DNA from: Halomonas halophila
GTDB lineage: Bacteria; Pseudomonadota; Gammaproteobacteria; Pseudomonadales; Halomonadaceae
Assembly (NCBI GenBank): GCA_002433675.1
Contig: DJIP01000357.1
Location: 1-13,605 of the forward strand
Direction of reading: 5' to 3'
DNA length: 13,605 nt
Both the position numbers and the translations under genes were made by a program. Under the pieces are notes generated by a model. That model saw only the letters and a list, made by a program, of their open reading frames with translations. It had not been told where the DNA came from and did no database searches. Below are positions 8,032 to 13,605 of this stretch, piece after piece. Each line of letters opens with the position of its first letter. Position 1 is the first letter of the stretch.

Positions 8032-10218
8032 CTAATGGCGCCCGTACAGATAGCGCCGGACGAGTCGGTAGAGGCGCTGCCACAGCCTCAGCCGTGGCCC
8101 TTGCTGGCGTTGGCGTTCGAGCAGGGTGATCGCGGTCTCGACGTTGATCGGTTGACGGGTGACGGGGTCCACGTAGCCGGGGTAGTGGATCAGTGCCGCT
8201 GCGACCAGTTCCTCCAGGGTGGCGCGCCGACATCGCCGTGGGGGCGTCGCGGCCTCGTCCCGGGTCAGTCCCCAGCCGGCGTAGAAGGGCAGGCCGTAGG
8301 TAACCACCGAGCGATTGCGGATCAGCGCCTCGAAGCCCGCCAGGGAGGTCAGGGTGTGAACCTCGTCGACCTGATCGATCAGGGCCGTGATGCTGCCCCC
8401 CGCCACCCGTACATCGTAGGCCTCGGCGGGCACCTGTTCGCCCTGGCGCACGCCGGCAACCACGTCCGGGTGGGGGCGATAGAGCAGACAGGCGTTGGGG
8501 TGGCGGCGGCGCACCTCTGCAAGCAGGGCGCGATTGGTGTGGATCTCGCAGGCGCCGTGACGCACCGAAGCGTCGCTTTCCACCTGGCCGATCACCAGCA
8601 GACGGGGGCGATCGGCGGGCAGCGGTGGCAAACCGGGATTGGGTGAGGTGTCGTGGCCGTCGTTGTACTTGGACAGTCCCAGCCGTGCCAGCCGCGAGAT
8701 CAGTCTGCGCGCGCGCAGGCGCTCCCGCGGGCTGAACCCGCCATTCTCGATCAGTCGCTCGAGGTCGCTGGGACGGGCGGGGTCGTAGTGGATGCCGGCC
8801 CCGTCGATGACCAGCGACAGCGGCCGAGTGAGATCGATGCCGAGGCCCACCGAGCGCAGGAAACCGTCTTCCATGCGATGGACATCATCTATCCGGGGGG
8901 CGTGGCTGCCCCACACCAGGTGGTTCATCGGCTGGGGCGATGTATCGGGCTCTGATCCGGGCGCCGTGTCGGGCGCCGTATCGGGTGATGTTTTGGACGA
9001 TGTTTTGGGCGATGTTGCAGGCGATGTTTCGGGCGACGCCAGCGAGGCCAGTGGCAGGTGTTCGACCCGGGACAGGGGGCCGAGGAAGTCCGCCACGAAG
9101 CCGCGCTTCCAGCGCGACAGGCCGTAGCATCGCCAGTGCCCGGCGCCGCGCTGTATCTGACGGCGCTGGTCCTCGAGCAGGTCCAGGGTCTCGTCAAGCG
9201 TCGCCGGCTCGCCGGTGTAGGGGTTGGCGTAGCGTGTGTAGCGCAGGTAGGCGGCGGCGAATACCCGGGCCAGGGAGGCTCGGCGCTGACGCCGAGCACA
9301 GCGCTGTCGGTCCTGGGTGAGGCCCCAGCCTGCATAGAACGGCAGGCCGTGGCAGGTCACCGGCAGGCCCGCCAGCAACGCCTCGAAGCCGAGTTGGCTG
9401 GTGACCACATGGACCGCCTCGACCGCGTCGAACAGGGCCCAGGGGTTGATGTCGTCGGTGATCAGGCGACAGCGCGGACGCTTGGCGGCCCCGAGCAGGT
9501 GGCCCTGGCGACGCCCGGCGATCACCTCCGGATGGACCTTGATCAGGATGTCGGCCTCGGGATGGCTGGCCAGGGCGTGCTCAAGCATATGAACAAAGGT
9601 GGCCTCCGAGGCCAGGCCGCCGGCAATGGAGGCGTCGCCTCGGGTCTGGTCCACCACCAGCACCCGGGGGCGGGGCGGCTCGGTCAGGCGGATGTCCGGG
9701 GCGTGGTTGTACTTGGACAGTCGGGCGAGGCGCAGGCGTGCCATCAAGGCGTTGGCCCTTGCTTCTTCGACGGCGTCGATGTCGGCGTGGACGATCAGGG
9801 TCTCGAGATCGGAGGGCCGGGAGGCGTCGTAGTGGATGCCGCTGTGATCCACCACCAGAGAGAGGCTGGCGAAGCCTTCGTCGGCGGGCCCCCAGGAACG
9901 CACGAAGCCGTCTTCCAGGGCGATGAAGGGCAGCGCTTTCGCCGTCGCCAGGCGTCTGGCGCGACGGGTGGTACCCCGATTGCCCCAGCCGAGTACGGCG
10001 TCGGGGCGACAACGGTGGCGTTGGCGCCATGGCCGGATGCGGGAAAATTCCGGCAGGCAGGGTGCGAGTATCGGCAGCCGGGCCAGGGCATCGGTCGCTG
10101 TCAGGGCCTGGTTTGCTGTCGGGGCCTGGTTGTCTGTCGAGGCATCGGTTGCCGTCAGGGCGTTGGGCTGCCTGTCCTGCTCTTCCGTGTGTGGTGAAGC
10201 GCCCATGCGCACCTGCAT
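8032..10218 (-). CDS. kpsC: Capsule polysaccharide beta-Kdo transferase KpsC (two GT domains)
   Basis: KpsC is a dual-domain retaining beta-Kdo transferase (families GT99 and GT107) that, with KpsS, builds the poly-Kdo linker on lyso-phosphatidylglycerol for ABC-transporter-dependent capsules at the inner membrane. The 728-residue product has two related halves (~70-380 and ~432-705). Each carries EDGF(V/L)RS (102 and 450), SLV(V/I)D.(S/A)GIHYD, SKYN (168 and 516), a D.S motif after QT/QV, HP(E/D)V.AG.RQG, and (L/V)TS..GFEAL...GLPFYAGWGLT. Family proteins are ~670-700 residues; the extra length is a repeat-rich N-terminus (20-43) and an [S/A]PxT linker (395-428). Start choice is uncertain: ATG 10218 lacks a well-spaced Shine-Dalgarno, while ATG 10206, four codons in, has AGG five bases upstream. 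It follows fliR by ~147 bp and precedes the SDR gene. kpsS and the export genes are not in the window. Confidence 0.93.
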   Translation of the reverse strand: MQVRMGASPHTEEQDRQPNALTATDASTDNQAPTANQALTATDALARLPILAPCLPEFSRIRPWRQRHRCRPDAVLGWGNRGTTRRARRLATAKALPFIALEDGFVRSWGPADEGFASLSLVVDHSGIHYDASRPSDLETLIVHADIDAVEEARANALMARLRLARLSKYNHAPDIRLTEPPRPRVLVVDQTRGDASIAGGLASEATFVHMLEHALASHPEADILIKVHPEVIAGRRQGHLLGAAKRPRCRLITDDINPWALFDAVEAVHVVTSQLGFEALLAGLPVTCHGLPFYAGWGLTQDRQRCARRQRRASLARVFAAAYLRYTRYANPYTGEPATLDETLDLLEDQRRQIQRGAGHWRCYGLSRWKRGFVADFLGPLSRVEHLPLASLASPETSPATSPKTSSKTSPDTAPDTAPGSEPDTSPQPMNHLVWGSHAPRIDDVHRMEDGFLRSVGLGIDLTRPLSLVIDGAGIHYDPARPSDLERLIENGGFSPRERLRARRLISRLARLGLSKYNDGHDTSPNPGLPPLPADRPRLLVIGQVESDASVRHGACEIHTNRALLAEVRRRHPNACLLYRPHPDVVAGVRQGEQVPAEAYDVRVAGGSITALIDQVDEVHTLTSLAGFEALIRNRSVVTYGLPFYAGWGLTRDEAATPPRRCRRATLEELVAAALIHYPGYVDPVTRQPINVETAITLLERQRQQGPRLRLWQRLYRLVRRYLYGRH
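8939..9034 (-). repeat. 12-bp coding minisatellite in the KpsC interdomain linker
   Basis: Eight imperfect 12-bp units run head to tail, for example GATGTTTTGGGC at 8999-9010, GATGTTGCAGGC at 9011-9022, GATGTTTCGGGC at 9023-9034 and GCCGTGTCGGGC at 8963-8974 (plus-strand reading). Each unit encodes four residues of the form [S/A]PxT on the minus strand, so gain or loss of units keeps the frame. A ninth, degenerate unit may follow at 9035-9046. The tract is exactly the linker between the two glycosyltransferase domains, where variation in length should be tolerated. Confidence 0.9.
10088..10159 (-). repeat. 18-bp coding minisatellite near the KpsC N-terminus
   Basis: Four 18-bp units lie head to tail at 10088-10105, 10106-10123, 10124-10141 and 10142-10159 (plus-strand reading). 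The first and last units, GCATCGGTCGCTGTCAGG and GCATCGGTTGCCGTCAGG, differ at only two bases. They encode hexapeptides ALTATD, ASTDNQ, APTANQ and ALTATD at residues 20-43, upstream of the first catalytic domain. The repeat is unrelated in sequence to the 12-bp array in the same gene. Confidence 0.85.
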
Positions 10219-10365
10219 CTCGCCGATGATCGGGTGTCCATCGTATCAGCGTGTCGGGCGCCGCCATGGTCACGGGTGTGCCGCTGCCTGCAGCCCGAGC
10301 GGGCACGGCTGAATCGGAGGCGTTGTGGCGCTCCTGATGTCGTGCCTGCCTGGCTTGCGGTAGCT

Positions 10366-11160
10366 TCAGCTCGCCAGGGGCGCCAGGGTGTCGAGCAGCG
10401 ACTGCAGGAAATCCAGGCCCTGGTGGAAATGGCGCTGCAGAAAGCGACCGAGGTCGGTCATCAGGACCATCAGTAGTGCCAGGCCGACGCTGAGGGAGGT
10501 GGGGAAGCCGATATTGAACACGGTCAACTGGGGCGCGGCGCGATTGAGGATGCCCAGTGCCAGGTTGATGGTCAGCAGCGGGGCGACCAGCGGCAGCGCC
10601 AGCAGCAGGCCGGTGGCAAAGATGGTGCCGCCGTAGCGGGCCAGCAGGATGAAGGCTTCGGGGTTGAAGCGCTGGATGCCGATGGGCAGGGTCTCGAAGC
10701 TGGTAATCAAGAGTTCCAGTACGATCAGGTGACCATTCACCGCCAGGAACATCAGCAGTGTGATCATGTACAGAAAGCGCGAGATCACGACCATATTGGT
10801 GCCGCTGGACGGATCGAAGAAGGTGGCGAAGGCCAGGCCCATCTGCAGCCCGATAAATTCACCGGTGGCCTGTACCACCACCAGGATGATCCGCACGCAC
10901 AGGCCCATGGCCACGCCGATGATCAGCTGTTCGACCACCAGGCCGAGGCCCGCCCAGGAGGCCACCGGAACATCGGGCAGCGGTGGCAGCATCGGCGAGA
11001 TGACCACGCTGATGGCACCGGCCAGCCCGATCTTGGCCTGGGTCGGCACCGCGCTGTGGCCCCATAAGGGGGCGCTCAGCATCAGTGCGGTGATGCGCAT
11101 GAACGGCCACAGGAACAGGCTTAGCCAGGCATGCAGCTGGGTGAAGGTGATTTCGACCAT
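10366..11160 (-). CDS. fliR: Flagellar type III export gate protein FliR
   Basis: FliR is an inner-membrane protein of the flagellar export gate, which assembles as FliP5-FliQ4-FliR1 at the centre of the basal body. The 264-residue product matches the family's ~260. Family features are the start TFTQLHAWLSLFLWPFMRITALMLSAP, several long hydrophobic helices, the segment ATGEFIGLQMGLAFATFFDP, and NLALGILNRAAPQLTVFNIGFP near the end. ATG 11160 gives the standard N-terminus, although the nearest Shine-Dalgarno-like GAGG is rather far upstream (~13 nt). It lies 55 bp downstream of fliQ and is the last fli gene here; flhB, which follows fliR in many genomes, is absent and replaced by kpsC. Confidence 0.96.
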   Translation of the reverse strand: MVEITFTQLHAWLSLFLWPFMRITALMLSAPLWGHSAVPTQAKIGLAGAISVVISPMLPPLPDVPVASWAGLGLVVEQLIIGVAMGLCVRIILVVVQATGEFIGLQMGLAFATFFDPSSGTNMVVISRFLYMITLLMFLAVNGHLIVLELLITSFETLPIGIQRFNPEAFILLARYGGTIFATGLLLALPLVAPLLTINLALGILNRAAPQLTVFNIGFPTSLSVGLALLMVLMTDLGRFLQRHFHQGLDFLQSLLDTLAPLAS

Positions 11161-11215
11161 CAGGACGCGGGCGCCTCGGGGATAGGGCCTGTGGCTTCAG
11201 CGCAGGTGGCCCGGC

Positions 11216-11485
11216 TCAGGATACCAGCGCCGGGATACTGGTAAACAGCTCCCGGGTGAAGGTGATGATCAGCTGCAACAGCCAGGGGCCGGCCAGCACC
11301 AGCACGGCAAACACCGCCAGGATCTTGGGAATGAACGACAGCGTCATCTCGTTGATCTGGGTAGCGGCCTGGAACAGGCTGACCAGCAGACCGGTGAAAA
11401 GCGCGGTAAGCAGCAGCGGCGCCCCCAGCAGCAGGGTCACGCGCATGCCCTGGTAGGCCAGGCTCATGACGGTTTCGGGATGCAT
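11216..11485 (-). CDS. fliQ: Flagellar type III export gate protein FliQ
   Basis: FliQ is a small two-helix membrane subunit of the flagellar export gate. The 89-residue product has the exact family length and hallmark sequence: MHPETVMSLAYQGMRVTLLL, a first helix ~16-39, the strongly conserved SLFQAATQINEMTLSFIPKI loop (~36-55) and a second helix ~56-75. The start at 11485 has AAGGAG eight bases upstream. It lies 70 bp after fliP and 55 bp before fliR on the same strand, so it is presumably part of one transcript. Confidence 0.97.
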   Translation of the reverse strand: MHPETVMSLAYQGMRVTLLLGAPLLLTALFTGLLVSLFQAATQINEMTLSFIPKILAVFAVLVLAGPWLLQLIITFTRELFTSIPALVS

Positions 11486-11555
11486 GACGAGTCTCCTTCG
11501 CTGGCGGTGCCTTGTCTGGGCCCTGTAGGTCTTGGCCGGGGGCTGTGATCGGGGC

Positions 11556-12350
11556 CTATAAATAGAAGCTTTCCGCCATCGAGCCGATGATCAGCTGCCA
11601 GCCGTCCACCAGCACGAACAGCATCAGCTTGAACGGCATCGAAATGGTCACCGGCGGGACCATCATCATGCCCAGCGACATCAGCACGCTGGCGACTACC
11701 AGATCGATGATCAGAAAGGGAATGAAGATGGTGAAGCCGATCTGGAAGGCGGTCTTCAGCTCACTGGTGACGAACGCCGGTACCAGCACCTGCAACGGCA
11801 CGTCCTCGGGACCGGCCAGGGGGCCGACCTCGGACAGTCGGGCGAACATGGCGAGGTCCGGCTCTCGGGTCTGGCCCAGCATGAACTCGCGAAAGGGCTG
11901 CTGGGCGAGCTCGATGAACTGGCCAAAGTCGATGGCGTCGGTGGACAGCGGCAGCCAGGCGTCCTGGTAAACGTCGCTGAGTACCGGCGACATGATGAAG
12001 GCGGTCAGAAACAGCGCCAGGCCCAGCAGCACCTGGTTGGGCGGCGTCGAGGCGGTGCCCATGGCGGTACGCAGCAGGCTCAGCACGATGATGATGCGGG
12101 TAAAGCTGGTCATCATCAGCAGCGCCGTGGGCAGAAAGGCCATGGCACTGAGCAGCAGCAGGGTCTGCAGCGACAGCGACCACTTCTGGCCACCGTCGGC
12201 CATGGGTTCGCTGATCAGGCCCGGGATCTGCTGGGCCTGGGCTGGGCCGGCGACCAGCAGACACAGAGCCAGGGCCAGTCCGAGGCTGGCGAGAAGGGGC
12301 GCCCAGGGTCGGGAGAACAGGCGGTATCGAGGTGGCATTGACCGTCGCAT
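11556..12350 (-). CDS. fliP: Flagellar type III export gate protein FliP
   Basis: FliP forms the pentameric core of the flagellar export gate in the inner membrane. From ATG 12350 the product has 264 residues. It begins with the cleavable signal peptide typical of FliP (core ~16-34, cleavage AQA39|QQIPG). The FliP signature [18 protein letters not shown], then [20 protein letters not shown], follows. The C-terminal pair of helices contains [25 protein letters not shown], and the protein ends [12 protein letters not shown]...MAESFYL. A GTG at 12353 and an ATG at 12338 are alternative starts. ATG 12350 shares its A with the fliO stop (TGATG), which favours coupled translation from fliO. Confidence 0.96.
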   Translation of the reverse strand: MRRSMPPRYRLFSRPWAPLLASLGLALALCLLVAGPAQAQQIPGLISEPMADGGQKWSLSLQTLLLLSAMAFLPTALLMMTSFTRIIIVLSLLRTAMGTASTPPNQVLLGLALFLTAFIMSPVLSDVYQDAWLPLSTDAIDFGQFIELAQQPFREFMLGQTREPDLAMFARLSEVGPLAGPEDVPLQVLVPAFVTSELKTAFQIGFTIFIPFLIIDLVVASVLMSLGMMMVPPVTISMPFKLMLFVLVDGWQLIIGSMAESFYL

Positions 12351-12763
12351 CACGGCTCTCGCCGGCCAAGGTTGGTCTTGAGTGCCTGGCCCAGGCGCTC
12401 GCCGAAGCTGTCACCCTGTGGCGCGTGCGGCTGGGCGGGCGTTGCGTCGTCGGTCGGGGCTGGCAGGCTGTCCAGTCGATTGACCTGGCCGCCGCCGACA
12501 CCGAGCACCAGCCAGCGATCCTGGACCTGGACTACCACCACGCGCTCGCGCTGACCGACGGCGGTGGAGCCGATCACCTTGAGTCGGGACTGCTGGCCGT
12601 GAAAGCCTCCGCCCCGCCGCTTCAGCCAGGCGGAAAGCCCCAGCAGGATGGCGATGATCAGTGCCAGGGCGGCGGCGGTCTTGCCCAGCATGGCCAGTCC
12701 CAGCAGGCTGTCGCCTCCCTGGGCCAGTCCGTCGACGGCGGCGCTGGAGGTGGACTCGTTCAT
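12350..12763 (-). CDS. fliO: Flagellar biosynthesis protein FliO
   Basis: FliO is a bitopic membrane protein that helps FliP assemble into the export gate. The 137-residue product has a short polar N-terminus, one membrane helix (~26-47, ending in KRR), and a cytoplasmic domain containing [20 protein letters not shown] and [17 protein letters not shown], the beta-rich core typical of FliO. The family is poorly conserved, so the call rests on this pattern plus position between fliN and fliP. Its ATG overlaps the fliN stop (ATGA at 12760-12763) and its stop abuts the fliP start. No strong Shine-Dalgarno is seen, so translation is probably coupled to fliN. Confidence 0.93.
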   Translation of the reverse strand: MNESTSSAAVDGLAQGGDSLLGLAMLGKTAAALALIIAILLGLSAWLKRRGGGFHGQQSRLKVIGSTAVGQRERVVVVQVQDRWLVLGVGGGQVNRLDSLPAPTDDATPAQPHAPQGDSFGERLGQALKTNLGRREP

Positions 12764-13272
12764 CGGTTGAGCTTCTGCACCCGCTCGGAGGGGGTGATGA
12801 TCTCGGTGATACGGATGCCGTAGCGGTCTTCGACCACCACGACTTCGCCTTGGGCGATCAGGTAGCCGTTTATCAGGATGTCCATCGGCTCACCGGCCAG
12901 ACCCTCCAGTTCCACCACCGAGCCCTGGGCCAGTTCCAGCAACTGCTTGATGGTCAGGCGGGTGCGACCAAGCTCCACGGTCAGCTTGACCGGGATATCC
13001 ATGATCATGTCGAGCTCGCGGGCAGCACTGGAGGAGGAGCCTTCGCCGAGCGGGCGGAACACGCTGTCTCCTGCGGCGCGCGCGGTGGCGGGGGTGTCGC
13101 CTGAGGCCTGCTCGTCCGGGGTTTCCTCGGCGGCCTGCTGTTCGGCCATGGCATCGGCCCAGGGGTCGTCCTCGGCAGCGCCATCGCTGGCGGCATCGTC
13201 CTTTTGTTCGGACATGGCGGCGGCCCAGTCGTCGTCGCCGACAGGGGAGTCGGGTTTATTGGGGTCAGTCAT
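12760..13272 (-). CDS. fliN: Flagellar motor switch protein FliN
   Basis: FliN forms the lower C-ring of the flagellar motor and helps dock export cargo through FliH. The 170-residue product ends in a SpoA domain (~86-165: LDMIMDIPVKLTVELGRTRL, LAQGSVVELEGLAGEPMDIL, NGYLIAQGEVVVVEDRYGIR, ITEIITP), which is highly characteristic. The N-terminal ~80 residues are acidic and low in complexity, with a motif present twice: DDDWAAAMSEQ at 13-23 and DDPWADAMAEQ at 35-45. At 170 residues it is longer than the ~137 of enteric FliN. AAGGA lies eight bases before ATG 13272. It overlaps fliM by 8 bp and fliO by 4 bp. Confidence 0.96.
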   Translation of the reverse strand: MTDPNKPDSPVGDDDWAAAMSEQKDDAASDGAAEDDPWADAMAEQQAAEETPDEQASGDTPATARAAGDSVFRPLGEGSSSSAARELDMIMDIPVKLTVELGRTRLTIKQLLELAQGSVVELEGLAGEPMDILINGYLIAQGEVVVVEDRYGIRITEIITPSERVQKLNR

Positions 13273-13605
13273 GGTGCGATTCCTTGGAAGGAGGCCGAGA
13301 GCCTTTGACGAAGGCGTTGCTGGGCTGGTGACCGGCGGCGTGGTCGAACATCCGCAGGACTCGGAGGGCGCGCTGGTCGCGCTGGCTGCCGTATTCGCAT
13401 TCCATCACCGGCACTTCGTCGACCTGGGCGGTGACGGTATCGGGCAGCTCGAGCGGCAGGATGTCGCCGACCTTCAGCGCCATCACCTCGGCGATGCGCG
13501 AGTCGATGGTGGCGAAGTTGGCCACCAGCTCCACCTCGGGATGACGCAGTTCGCCGGCCATGCGCCGGTGGAAGGCGCCGTCCTTGTCGCGACTGTTCTC
13601 GCTCA
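13265..13605 (-). CDS. fliM: Flagellar motor switch protein FliM, C-terminal part (cut by window edge)
   Basis: The frame is open to the right-hand edge, so the 5' part of the gene lies outside. The ~112 visible residues include SENSRDKDGAFHRRMAGEL and the C-terminal SpoA-like domain: VELVANFATIDSRIAEVMAL, KVGDILPLELPDTVTAQVDE, VPVMECEYGSQRDQRALRVL. This is the FliN-binding end of FliM, the protein that receives CheY-P at the flagellar switch. A polar tail of ~25 residues follows. The stop at 13265-13267 lies 5 bases inside the fliN coding sequence, an overlap suggesting coupled translation. Confidence 0.93.
   Translation of the reverse strand, partial: SENSRDKDGAFHRRMAGELRHPEVELVANFATIDSRIAEVMALKVGDILPLELPDTVTAQVDEVPVMECEYGSQRDQRALRVLRMFDHAAGHQPSNAFVKGSRPPSKESHHD

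Noticed and set aside
9058..10197. 379-codon plus-strand frame opposite kpsC
   Set aside because: It is the mirror of conserved KpsC coding sequence and has no plausible protein features.
10273..10307. GC-rich hairpin between fliR and kpsC as an intrinsic terminator
   Set aside because: The stem is bulged and no run of T follows on the minus strand, so a terminator cannot be supported.
1..13605. CRISPR array, tRNA or rRNA genes, complete insertion sequence
   Set aside because: No regularly spaced direct repeats with unique spacers, no tRNA-like cloverleaf arms and no transposase-like frame were seen; the only tandem repeats are the coding minisatellites in kpsC.

Overview
The window is GC-rich and tightly packed. 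It looks like the chromosome of a Gammaproteobacterium, most likely a halophilic or marine one such as a Halomonas relative. That placement is inferred from the GC-rich coding style, the fliMNOPQR gene order and the acidic surface proteins; no marker gene fixes it.

Left part, + strand (1-5481): the distal end of a bacterial cellulose synthesis operon. A scrap of an upstream gene (probably bcsB) overlaps bcsC, the TPR and outer-membrane barrel export protein. bcsC overlaps bcsD, the cellulose-ordering subunit, and bcsD overlaps bcsZ, the periplasmic family-8 endoglucanase. The overlaps suggest translational coupling. Converging on this operon is a minus-strand gene for a small autotransporter-type outer-membrane barrel protein (5592-6899). 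The ~110 bp between the two converging ends is rich in inverted repeats. A gene-free, less GC-rich stretch (6900-7205) lies upstream of the barrel gene.

Middle part, - strand (7206-10218): a short-chain dehydrogenase/reductase and, just upstream of it, kpsC, the two-domain beta-Kdo transferase that builds the lipid-linked Kdo primer of ABC-transporter-dependent capsules. This kpsC carries two separate in-frame minisatellites: 18-bp units near the N-terminus and 12-bp units in the linker between its two catalytic domains.

Right part, - strand (10366-13605): a flagellar operon read leftwards as fliM (3' part only), fliN, fliO, fliP, fliQ, fliR. It encodes the C-ring switch proteins and the core of the flagellar type III export gate. 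fliM/fliN, fliN/fliO and fliO/fliP overlap; short gaps separate fliP, fliQ and fliR. flhB does not follow fliR.

Taken together the window joins three surface programmes: motility (fli), capsule (kpsC plus SDR) and cellulose matrix (bcs). Nothing here is an obviously new system. The most unusual items are the two coding minisatellites in kpsC, the small autotransporter facing the cellulose operon, the duplicated N-terminal motif of FliN and the atypical 6900-7205 spacer.
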